Shown here: positions 25,725-33,638 of the stretch, piece by piece
How positions within the stretch are numbered: the stretch's first letter is position 1
Layout of the letters: every line of letters begins with the position of its first letter
From: Gammaproteobacteria bacterium
Lineage (GTDB): Bacteria; Pseudomonadota; Gammaproteobacteria; Steroidobacterales; Steroidobacteraceae
Length of the DNA stretch: 64,000 bases
Assembly: GCA_016874235.1 (NCBI GenBank)
Contig: VGUJ01000003.1
Span: 181,507 to 245,506, forward strand
Direction of reading: 5' to 3'
Program-made: the position numbers and the translations under genes
The notes under the pieces: generated by a model
Told to the model about the DNA's origin: nothing
The model's database searches: none
The model's input: the letters and a program-made list of their open reading frames with translations, nothing else

Positions 25725-26492
25725 CTAGCGGGCGCCCTGCTGTCGTCGGGTCGCACGGGCTCGTGCGGCCTCACCGAAAGCAGCGAACAGCGCTACGGAA
25801 AAATTGTTGGCCATCACCCGCCACTCGGGATGCCATTGCACGGCCCAAGTAAACGCGGGCGCAGCGGGCAGATGAAACGCCTCGATCAACCCGTCGGGCG
25901 CTCGAGCGGCCACCTGCAGACCCGGGGCAAGCTGTTTGACCCCCTGACCGTGCAAAGAATTCACTTTCACGCGATCGGCACCACCGGCCCACTCACGCAT
26001 CGGCCCTGGCTCGAGCACCACCTCGTGCGCCGGACCGTACTGGATCTCGAGGGGCGCGGATTTATCTTCCCGATGATCGAAGAAGCCCGGCGCCTCATGA
26101 ACCTTCTGCCACAGCGATCCGCCGAGCGCGACATTCATTTCCTGACATCCCCGGCACAGCCCGAGGATCGGGACACCTTGCTCGATGGCCGCACGGATAA
26201 GCGGTAAGGAGGTCGCATCGCGCTCAGGGTCGTGCAGCGTACCGGGCTCGCTCGGACCTTCGTCGTAGTGATGCGGCTCGACGTTAGACGGACTCCCGGG
26301 AAATAGCAGTCCATCGAGGCGAGAGAGTAGTTCCTCCGCCTCCAGCGGCTCGGGCAACACCGGGATGAGTACAGGCAGACCACCGGCGGCTCGAGCCACG
26401 GCGTGCGCGTACTTCTCACCGACCATGTGAAAAGGATGGGGGCCGACCATGCGACGGTCGGCGGGAATTCCGATGAGTGGGCGAAGGGACAT
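25725..26492 (-). CDS. puuD: Gamma-glutamyl-GABA hydrolase, class I glutamine amidotransferase-like
   Basis: This 255-aa PuuD/SpuA-type peptidase (family C26) releases GABA from gamma-glutamyl-GABA, the last step of the Puu pathway. It shows the nucleophile Cys in ILGLCRGCQEMNVALGG (about 114), with the catalytic His and Glu in TWAVQWHPEW (about 220). GLLFPGSPSNVEPHHYDE and VNSLHGQGVKQLAPGL are typical of PuuD. It is the first gene of the minus-strand polyamine run, whose promoter must lie in the 194-bp gap shared with the divergent glutamine synthetase gene. Confidence 0.93.
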   Translation of the reverse strand: MSLRPLIGIPADRRMVGPHPFHMVGEKYAHAVARAAGGLPVLIPVLPEPLEAEELLSRLDGLLFPGSPSNVEPHHYDEGPSEPGTLHDPERDATSLPLIRAAIEQGVPILGLCRGCQEMNVALGGSLWQKVHEAPGFFDHREDKSAPLEIQYGPAHEVVLEPGPMREWAGGADRVKVNSLHGQGVKQLAPGLQVAARAPDGLIEAFHLPAAPAFTWAVQWHPEWRVMANNFSVALFAAFGEAARARATRRQQGAR

Positions 26493-26686
26493 TGGAAAGG
26501 CGGCTTCGGGATTGGCCCGAAACGCGAGACGATTAGATCACAAGGCGTCCTGTATAACCGTCCAGTCTTCGAGGTTTTTCATCTAAGTCACTGTTTTTAT
26601 TGAATCTATATTGCTTGGGTGCAGCCGGCCCCGTATGCTCGGCGACCTTCCCGGACACCTCGCCCGGGCCCAACCCCCGAGTTCCC
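26493..26686. promoter_or_regulatory. Divergent promoter region of the polyamine genes
   Basis: 194 bp between puuD (minus) and the second glutamine synthetase homologue (plus). The centre, about 26535-26625, is much more AT-rich than its surroundings and contains candidate -10 boxes TATATT (plus, about 26609-26614) and TTATAC (minus, about 26552-26557). I could not assign convincing -35 boxes, a sigma-54 promoter or an operator palindrome. Confidence 0.5.
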
Positions 26687-28081
26687 ATGAGCGCCTTTCC
26701 CGAGCTCGATCACTTCCTCGAGCAGCACCCGGACACCCGGCATGTCGACGTTTTCCTGAACGATCTGAACGGGGTCGAGCGCGGGAAGCGAATCGAGCGG
26801 GAGTCGCTCGAGCGACTTTACTCCGAGGGGATGCTGCTACCGGGCTCGATGTTCGCCCTCGATGTCCAAGGTGGCACCATCCAAGAGAGTGGGCTCGGCT
26901 TTGACGAAGGCGATGCCGATCGACCCTGCAAGCCCCTGCCCGATTCTTTGGTCCCAGTACCGTGGCAGAGCGGCGGCGTCGCCCAAGTTCAGGTGGCGAT
27001 GTACGAGCCCGACGGGCGAGCCTTTTTCGCCGATCCGCGACACGTGTTGACGAAGGTGCTCGACCGATTCCATCGTCTCAACCTCACGCCCGTCGTCGCG
27101 CTCGAATACGAGTTCTATTTCATTGACCGCGAACGCCTCGAAGGCGGCATGCCGCAACCACCGCCGCTACCGATCACCGGTCGACGAGAGTTTCGCACCC
27201 AAATCAATTCGATGACGGATCTCAACGAGTTCTCGAAGGTGCTCTCGCGGATCGACGAAGTCGCGCGGATTCAGGGTCTACCCTCCACTAGCGCGCTCGC
27301 CGAATACGGGCCGGGACAGTTCGAAGTGAACCTCGAACATCGCCCCGATGCCTTGAGGGCGTGTGACGAGGCCATGCGCTTCAAGCGTGTAGTGCGCAGC
27401 GTGGCACGTGAGCAAGGCTGGGACGCCACGTTCTTGCCGAAGCCCTACCGCGATATGGCGGGCTCGGGTTTGCATGTGCATGTCAGCGTGCTCGATGCCG
27501 CCGGCCAAAACATTTTCGCCTGCCCGAACCCCGCAGACGCCCCGGACGATGCGCCCCATCATGGAATCGAGAGTTCCGCCTTGAGACATGCGATCGGCGG
27601 GATGCTCCGCAGCCTCGCCGATGGGATGGCGATTTGCGCACCAGGACCGAACTCGTATCGGCGATTCAGGCCCGAAGCGTATGTCCCGATAATCCCGTGC
27701 TGGTCCATCAACAATCGTGGCACAGCCGTACGAATTCCTTTGAGCGACGTGCACAACCGACGTATCGAACATCGGCTGGCCGGCGCGGACGCGAATCCGT
27801 ACCTCGTCGTGGCGTGGGTACTCGCCGGAATACACCACGGGATTGCCGAGGCGCTGGAGCCAAGTGCGCCGATCCGCGGCAATGCCTATCGGGAGTCCGG
27901 TGAACGCCTGCCCTTGCATTGGGCGAGCGCCATCGAGCGATTCGAGCGCAGCGAGTTTGCGGCGAGCTATCTCGGTCGGCCGTTCCGCGATCACTACGCG
28001 AAGGTCAAGCAAGGCGAGCTCGACGAGTTCAACTCCCACCTGACATCACTCGAGATGCAGTGGTATCTCGGTGCAATCTGA
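26687..28081 (+). CDS. Second gamma-glutamylpolyamine synthetase-like protein (SpuI-like)
   Basis: A 464-aa glutamine synthetase family protein, a diverged paralogue of the minus-strand puuA-like gene. It keeps the PuuA-type opening (DVFLNDLNGVERGKRIERESLERLYSEGMLLPGSMFALDVQGGTI), VVALEYEFYFIDRERLEGG, YGPGQFEVNLEH, GSGLHVHVSVLDA and the C-terminal RIEHRLAGADANPYLVVAW. Its position, divergent from the puuD-led operon, matches spuI of P. aeruginosa. Two paralogues may split putrescine from spermidine, diaminopropane or another amine; this is inference. ATG 26687 is chosen from the family N-terminus; the upstream frame is Pro-rich. puuB follows after 24 bp. Confidence 0.88.
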   Translation: MSAFPELDHFLEQHPDTRHVDVFLNDLNGVERGKRIERESLERLYSEGMLLPGSMFALDVQGGTIQESGLGFDEGDADRPCKPLPDSLVPVPWQSGGVAQVQVAMYEPDGRAFFADPRHVLTKVLDRFHRLNLTPVVALEYEFYFIDRERLEGGMPQPPPLPITGRREFRTQINSMTDLNEFSKVLSRIDEVARIQGLPSTSALAEYGPGQFEVNLEHRPDALRACDEAMRFKRVVRSVAREQGWDATFLPKPYRDMAGSGLHVHVSVLDAAGQNIFACPNPADAPDDAPHHGIESSALRHAIGGMLRSLADGMAICAPGPNSYRRFRPEAYVPIIPCWSINNRGTAVRIPLSDVHNRRIEHRLAGADANPYLVVAWVLAGIHHGIAEALEPSAPIRGNAYRESGERLPLHWASAIERFERSEFAASYLGRPFRDHYAKVKQGELDEFNSHLTSLEMQWYLGAI

Positions 28082-28105
28082 TCACGCGATGAGCACCCGC
28101 CCCCG

Positions 28106-29413
28106 ATGAGCACTCACGTCGACTCGTGGTACGCCTCGAGCACGGCGGCGACGCCTCCACGACCGTTGCTCGAAGGCGAAGTCGACGCCGACGTCTGTGT
28201 CATCGGCGGGGGAATCGCTGGCTGTTCGGCGGCACTGCACCTCGCGGAGCGAGGTTATCGCGTCGTTTTGCTCGAGGCAGAGCTCATCGGCTGGGGCGCC
28301 TCGGGCCGCAGCGGCGCACAAGCGATCACTGGCGTCGCCTGCGGTCAGAGCAAGCTCGAGTCCCTCATCGGCGACGGCGATGCACGACGCATCTGGGACA
28401 TGACGGTCGAGGCTCTGCGGCTGCAGCGTGACCTCATCGATCGACATCGCATCGACTGCGACTACGTCACCGGTCAGATGCATGTGGCACTCAAGTCACG
28501 GCAGGAGCGTGAGTTACGGGAAGATGTCGAAACCGCCCACGAGCGATACGCCTATCACTCGCTGCGCATGGTCGAGCGAGACGAGTTACGGAGCTTGATC
28601 GCCTCGGATCGGTACATCGCCGGCACCTACGACTCGGCCTGCGGTCATCTTCATCCGCTCAAATACACCTCGGGTCTGGCGGCAGCCGCCGAGCGAGCCG
28701 GCGTCACGATTTTCGAGCGCTCGCGAGCTCTCGGATATCAGCGGGCGCCCTCGCCATCCTCCGCGACCCTCTCTTCGTCCTCGCCCCTAGTCGTTCGTAC
28801 CGACAGAGGTATCGTTCGCTGCCGCTCGATAGCCCTCTGTGGAAATGCGTGGCTTGGACCCTTCGCACCGGCCCTCGCGCGCAAGATCATCGGCGTGGGC
28901 ACCTATATCGTCGCCACCGAACCGCTGGGCGAGGCGCGTGCCGCCGCGCTTATCACCAACAATGCGGCCGTCACGGACATCAACTGGGTCATCGATTACT
29001 TTCGTCGGTCATCCGATCACCGCCTGCTCTTCGGTGGTCGCGTGAGCTACTCGGGCGTTGATCCACTCAGTACGCGGCGAGCGACGCGTGCGCGCATGCT
29101 CAAAGTATTCCCTCAATTAGCCGATACGAGTATCGAGTTCGCCTGGGGCGGACTCGTCGACATCACGCTCAACCGCGCACCCCATTTCGGGCGTCTCGAA
29201 CCCGATGTCTATTTCGTTCAGGGATTCAGCGGTCACGGTATCGCGCTGACCGGTATCGCCGGCCAACTACTGGCCGAAGCCATCAGCGGCACGCATGATC
29301 GCTTCGACGTGTTTGCGCGCATCAAGCACAGGGATTTCCCGGGCGGAAAGGCACTGCGCCGGCCCGCGCTGGTGCTCGCGATGCTGTGGTACCGACTGCG
29401 CGACCTGCTGTAA
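28106..29413 (+). CDS. puuB: Gamma-glutamylputrescine oxidoreductase (FAD-dependent)
   Basis: A 435-aa DAO-family flavoenzyme. The FAD-binding ADVCVIGGGIAGCSAALHLAERGYRVVLLEAE starts about residue 29, followed by GWGASGRSGAQAITGVACGQ and the C-terminal FVQGFSGHGIALTGIAGQLLAEAI. These fit PuuB, which oxidises gamma-glutamylputrescine to the aminobutyraldehyde with H2O2. Residues about 212-228 are a Ser/Pro-rich insert (RAPSPSSATLSSSS). ATG 28106 has no Shine-Dalgarno sequence. A six-codon ORF beginning at ATG 28089 ends in a TGA overlapping this ATG, which may allow coupled re-initiation. It ends one base from the convergent RND gene. Confidence 0.92.
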   Translation: MSTHVDSWYASSTAATPPRPLLEGEVDADVCVIGGGIAGCSAALHLAERGYRVVLLEAELIGWGASGRSGAQAITGVACGQSKLESLIGDGDARRIWDMTVEALRLQRDLIDRHRIDCDYVTGQMHVALKSRQERELREDVETAHERYAYHSLRMVERDELRSLIASDRYIAGTYDSACGHLHPLKYTSGLAAAAERAGVTIFERSRALGYQRAPSPSSATLSSSSPLVVRTDRGIVRCRSIALCGNAWLGPFAPALARKIIGVGTYIVATEPLGEARAAALITNNAAVTDINWVIDYFRRSSDHRLLFGGRVSYSGVDPLSTRRATRARMLKVFPQLADTSIEFAWGGLVDITLNRAPHFGRLEPDVYFVQGFSGHGIALTGIAGQLLAEAISGTHDRFDVFARIKHRDFPGGKALRRPALVLAMLWYRLRDLL

Positions 29414-32400
29414 TCAGCCGCCGGCGGCGTGCGACATCAGGCGCGAGAAGAAGGGGCGAAGCCGTTTTTCGGTGATTTCCGCGACAGCCGAATACGCCGC
29501 AGGCACCACGACGAGTGACAACAGCGTCGAGGTGATGAGTCCGCCGATAACCGAGGCACCCAACGGTGTCCGGAAACTACCGTCCGCACCAAGACCCATC
29601 GCAATCGGGAGCATGCCCGCGCCCATAGCAAGCGTGGTCATGATCACGGGCCGGGCGCGTTTACGGCAGGCATCGATCAACGCTTCGTCACGGGACATGC
29701 CGGCTTGCTCCCCTAAGATCGCGTAGTCGACGATCAAGATCGAATTTTTGACCGCGATACCATTGAGCAGCAGCAGACCTATGAGAGATGGCAACGACAG
29801 CGAGTTGCCCGTCAGCAGAAGCAAACCGAACGCACCGCCGCCACACAGCGGGACCGCAGCGAGGATCACGAGCGGTTGAGTTCCGCTGTGGAACAGCAAG
29901 ACCAATACGATATACACCGACGCGATACCGGCTAGCAGCGCAAGTGCGAAGCCCACGAAGAGCTCGACGAATGCTTCGGAGTCCCCGGCCGGCAGTATGC
30001 GAACACCGGCCGGTAGATTCTGCATGGCCGGCATGCTCCGTACCTGCGCCATAACATCGCCGAGGGGTAAGCCGTTGAGCTCGGCAGACACCGTCACCGT
30101 GCGCTCACGATTCAGTCGATCAATGCGCGCAGGTCCACTGCCCTCTGTAATGTCAGCGACCGCAGACAAGGGCACGGGACCATTCTTCCCAGGCACCCGC
30201 AGCTGCCTGAGCACCGAGGGATCCGTCAGCGACGAACCCGCCAACTGCACACGGATCGGGACCTGTCGCTCAGCGAGGTTCAACTTGGCGAGTCGCTGCG
30301 TTACGTCACCACTCGTGGCGATGCGAGCCGCATCGGCGATATCCACTGTCGACACGCCGAGATCGGCGGCACGAGCCGGGTCGGGGCGAATGACGGTCTC
30401 CGGACGCAGTAACGCGGCGGTAGTCGACACAGAGCCGACACCCGGAACGGTTCGGATCGTAGCCGCAATTTCCTGGGCGGCAATCGATAACTGCTCGGAA
30501 TCTTTGCCGCCAATAGCCATGGTTAGCCGATCGCCCGGCCCGCCCGCGACGAAACTGGCTCGAACGCCCGGAAGCGGCATCAAGGCCGTGCGGACGTCGT
30601 TTTCGATCTCGGCACTGCTGCGATCACGATCCTCCGCGAACTCTAATGTCATCGATACTTTGCGCACCTCAGGGAAGCTGAGTCCGCCGCCCATGGTTTC
30701 GCCACGCTCGCCGCCCACTGTCGTGAACGTGCGGACCACTTCTGGCACCTCACCCCGCAGCCGCGCACGAACCTCTGCGGCGACCTCAAGCGAATCCGAC
30801 AGGCGCGCACCCGGCGGCAGCTCAACCTGCAGCTGCGCCCGCGAAACGTCCGAGGTAGGCAAAAAGGTTGTCGGGATGAGAGGCACGAGCGCTAGGGAAA
30901 ACACGAAGGTTAGCATCGCCAGTACGATCACTCGCCGGCGATGATGGATGGCGTACTCGACCCAGCGCAGGTAGCGAATCATCAACGGCGAATCCGTTAC
31001 GACCTTCGGCTCGCCGCGCATGAAATGCCCCGCCAGCATGGGCGTGAGTAGTCGTGCCACAAGCAAAGAAAATAGTACGGCAGCCGCGGCGGTCCATCCA
31101 AACTCGCGGAAGAACTTCCCGGTCACGCCTGGCATGAAGGCGACCGGAATGAATACCGCCGCCAGCGTGACAGACGTGGCGATCACGGCGATGCCGATTT
31201 CATCGGCGGCATCAACGGCCGCCTGCATAGGCGGCTTACCCATCGCACGATGCCGCGCGACGTTTTCGACCTCGACGATGGCATCGTCGACCAAGACACC
31301 GATCACCACCGCAAGTGCGAGGAGCGTCAGCAAGTTCAGCGAGAAATCAAGCCAACTCATCACGGCAAAGGTCGGGATCACCGATAGCGGGAGTGCCAGA
31401 GCCGAGATGGCGGTCGCGCGCCACTCGCGCAAGAAGAACCAGACGACGATGACCGCAAGCAGCGCGCCTTCGATGAGCATCGCCATCGAGGCGTTATAGG
31501 AATCTTTGGCTGTTTCGACCGTCGATTGAACTTCGGTAAAACGAACTTCGGGATACTCAGCCTGAAATTTTTTGACGCTCTTTCGAACACCCTCGCCGAC
31601 CGAGACCTCGCTGGAACCCGCGGAACGACGGACCGAAAAACCGACGACCGGTTTGTCGTCAAGCAACGCGGCGGCGCGCGCCTCGGCAGCGCCGTCGACC
31701 ACAGTCGCGATGGCGGAGAGCCGGACCGTGCGGCCATCGGGCAAATAAATCGGATAATCGGCGAGATCCTGTGCGCTTCGTACAACAGCAACCGTTCGGA
31801 CCGATTGCTCCGCGCCGCCGGTCTCAGTTCGGCCACCCGGACGCTCGACTTGCAGTCGTGCCAGCTGATTCGATACCGAGCCCGCCGTGACCCCCAATGC
31901 CTGCAGCGCTTCAGGTCGCAGGTCGACCCGCACCTCACGCTCGACCCCACCCACGCGTGATACCGAGCCTACGCCCGAAACGCCATAGAGCGCTTTTGCA
32001 ATCTTGTCATCGACGAACCAAGATAACTCGTCTGGCGCAAGACGGTCTGATTCCACCGCGAAAGCGATTACGGTTCCGCCCACAAGATTGATGCGTTGGA
32101 TGACCGGTTCGTTGATGTCTTGAGGCATGTCGCGACGCACTCGCGATACGGCATCTTTGACCTCATCGAGCGCCTGGTCGATGTTGCGACCCAACTCAAA
32201 CTCGATGCGTGTGACGGAGGTTCCCTCGCTCAACGCGGAGTTGATGCGTTCAATTCCTGGAATACTCGCAATCGTATCTTCAACGCGACGCGTCACGTCC
32301 GTTTCGAGCGTCGAGGGCGAAGCCCCCGGCAAGTCGACGGAGACCTGAATGCTCGGCAAGGCGATATCCGGTAGCTGGGAAATGGGCAACTGCCTCAAGC

Positions 32401-32482
32401 CCCAAAATCCAGCGATCACGAGGACAACAAATAATAGGACCGAAGGCAGAGGGTATTGAATACCCCAGCGCGACAGGTTCAT
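29414..32482 (-). CDS. RND efflux pump inner-membrane protein (HAE-1/AcrB type)
   Basis: A 1022-aa proton-driven RND transporter. The first helix is QYPLPSVLLFVVLVIAGFWGLRQLP, two large periplasmic loops follow helices 1 and 7, and the proton-relay pair is present in VLVDDAIVEVENVARH (about 395). The C-terminal half has LLLLNGIAVKNSILIVDYA and RARPVIMTTLAMGAGMLPIA. It is closest to the MdtB/MdtC- or MexF-like clade with a lipoprotein adaptor, but the substrate is not readable. It overlaps the adaptor gene by 4 nt. No outer-membrane TolC-like factor is nearby, so one encoded elsewhere is presumably used. Confidence 0.94.
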   Translation of the reverse strand: MNLSRWGIQYPLPSVLLFVVLVIAGFWGLRQLPISQLPDIALPSIQVSVDLPGASPSTLETDVTRRVEDTIASIPGIERINSALSEGTSVTRIEFELGRNIDQALDEVKDAVSRVRRDMPQDINEPVIQRINLVGGTVIAFAVESDRLAPDELSWFVDDKIAKALYGVSGVGSVSRVGGVEREVRVDLRPEALQALGVTAGSVSNQLARLQVERPGGRTETGGAEQSVRTVAVVRSAQDLADYPIYLPDGRTVRLSAIATVVDGAAEARAAALLDDKPVVGFSVRRSAGSSEVSVGEGVRKSVKKFQAEYPEVRFTEVQSTVETAKDSYNASMAMLIEGALLAVIVVWFFLREWRATAISALALPLSVIPTFAVMSWLDFSLNLLTLLALAVVIGVLVDDAIVEVENVARHRAMGKPPMQAAVDAADEIGIAVIATSVTLAAVFIPVAFMPGVTGKFFREFGWTAAAAVLFSLLVARLLTPMLAGHFMRGEPKVVTDSPLMIRYLRWVEYAIHHRRRVIVLAMLTFVFSLALVPLIPTTFLPTSDVSRAQLQVELPPGARLSDSLEVAAEVRARLRGEVPEVVRTFTTVGGERGETMGGGLSFPEVRKVSMTLEFAEDRDRSSAEIENDVRTALMPLPGVRASFVAGGPGDRLTMAIGGKDSEQLSIAAQEIAATIRTVPGVGSVSTTAALLRPETVIRPDPARAADLGVSTVDIADAARIATSGDVTQRLAKLNLAERQVPIRVQLAGSSLTDPSVLRQLRVPGKNGPVPLSAVADITEGSGPARIDRLNRERTVTVSAELNGLPLGDVMAQVRSMPAMQNLPAGVRILPAGDSEAFVELFVGFALALLAGIASVYIVLVLLFHSGTQPLVILAAVPLCGGGAFGLLLLTGNSLSLPSLIGLLLLNGIAVKNSILIVDYAILGEQAGMSRDEALIDACRKRARPVIMTTLAMGAGMLPIAMGLGADGSFRTPLGASVIGGLITSTLLSLVVVPAAYSAVAEITEKRLRPFFSRLMSHAAGG

Positions 32483-33570
32483 GAGCTCTGACCGTCGACG
32501 ACCTTGACGATGTCGCCATCGCTCAGAAAGCCCGCGCCTCGAGCGACAACTTTTTCGTCCTCTTTGAGCCCCGAGCGCACTTCAACGGAATCCCCCTGCG
32601 GCGGGCCAGAATCGATACGACGCTGTAACACCTTGTTGCCCTCGCCCATCACGAAGACATAGGGATAGCCATCGCGGAATACCACGGACTGCCTCGGGAT
32701 GACCGTCACCTCGGCTTTACCGACCCGCAGACGACCTTCGGCGAACATCCCGGCACGCAGCGCACCGGGTTTCTCAAGATCGGCATAAACGAGCGCGGTA
32801 CGAGTCTGCGAGTCGATCGACGGCGATACGGCCCGAATGACGCCGGTCACCACATCGCCCGAGGGGCCTCGCAGATCGACCGTAGCGCCCACCTTGATAC
32901 GAGTCAGGTCGTTCTCGGACACCTCGGCACGCCACTCGAGTCGTCCACGACGAATGAGGCGGAGCAGCTCACCGCCCCCTGAGACAATTTGACCGGGCTG
33001 CACGGTGCGCGCGGAGATCACACCGGCATCGGGAGCACGAAGCGTCGCAAAACCGAGTCGTAACTTGGAGGCATCGCGCTCGGCCTCGGCTGAGACCACT
33101 TGCGCCTCGGCCGTGGAGCGATTGGCGCGCAGCACTTCGAAATCGTTGGCCGAGATCAGGTTACGCTCGAGCAGACTCGCGCCCCGCTTTTCTTGAGAGA
33201 TCGCAAGCTCCGCATTGGCGCGCGCTTGAGCAAGACTCGCCTCGGCCTGTCTCGCCTGCACCTCGAGCGTGCGGCGATCGAGCTCAAGCAGGGCCTGTCC
33301 GGCCGCCACTTTGTCACCTGGCTCAACGAGCACGTTCGCGACGCGCAACCCCGCCACCTCGACACCCAGCGACATCTCCTGCCACGCCGCGACGGATCCG
33401 GAAGCCACGATCTCGCGATCGATCTGTCGGCGCTCGGCGGCCACCAACGTGACCGTGAGCGACGAGGCAGCCGGCGCCTTGTCGCCCCCTCGCGAGCAGG
33501 CCGACAGGCTCAGTGCGACGGCGAGCGTCACCCCCATGACAAGGAATTTGCGGGATATCACATAAATCAC
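32479..33570 (-). CDS. RND efflux periplasmic adaptor (membrane fusion protein) lipoprotein
   Basis: A 363-aa HlyD/AcrA-type adaptor with a lipoprotein signal (LSAC lipobox), a lipoyl-like half (LGVEVAGLRVANVLVEPGDKVAAGQALLELD), a helical hairpin (about 95-150) and the second lipoyl half (LRAPDAGVISARTVQPGQIVSGGGELLRLI), then beta-barrel and membrane-proximal domains. I chose GTG 33570 because a GAGG lies 8 nt upstream and the signal peptide then has normal length (about 25 aa to the Cys). An ATG at 33621 adds 17 residues that do not fit a signal peptide. It is the first gene of the pump operon. Confidence 0.88.
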   Translation of the reverse strand: MIYVISRKFLVMGVTLAVALSLSACSRGGDKAPAASSLTVTLVAAERRQIDREIVASGSVAAWQEMSLGVEVAGLRVANVLVEPGDKVAAGQALLELDRRTLEVQARQAEASLAQARANAELAISQEKRGASLLERNLISANDFEVLRANRSTAEAQVVSAEAERDASKLRLGFATLRAPDAGVISARTVQPGQIVSGGGELLRLIRRGRLEWRAEVSENDLTRIKVGATVDLRGPSGDVVTGVIRAVSPSIDSQTRTALVYADLEKPGALRAGMFAEGRLRVGKAEVTVIPRQSVVFRDGYPYVFVMGEGNKVLQRRIDSGPPQGDSVEVRSGLKEDEKVVARGAGFLSDGDIVKVVDGQSS

Positions 33571-33638
33571 GATACGCACCTCGGGTGGGTGGTGACCACG
33601 AAGCCACCCCCGGGCGTCCATGGCCCGGTCAGATTACG

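Noticed and set aside
26493..26686. Possible sigma-54 promoter in the puuD/glutamine synthetase gap
   Set aside because: Every TGG-like start lacked GC at the required 10-bp distance, and no GCACC-N5-GGTGC dyad was found.
30417..30424. GGCGGTAG, matching the RfaH-recruiting ops core
   Set aside because: It lies antisense inside the RND transporter gene, with no plus-strand operon to serve; chance match.
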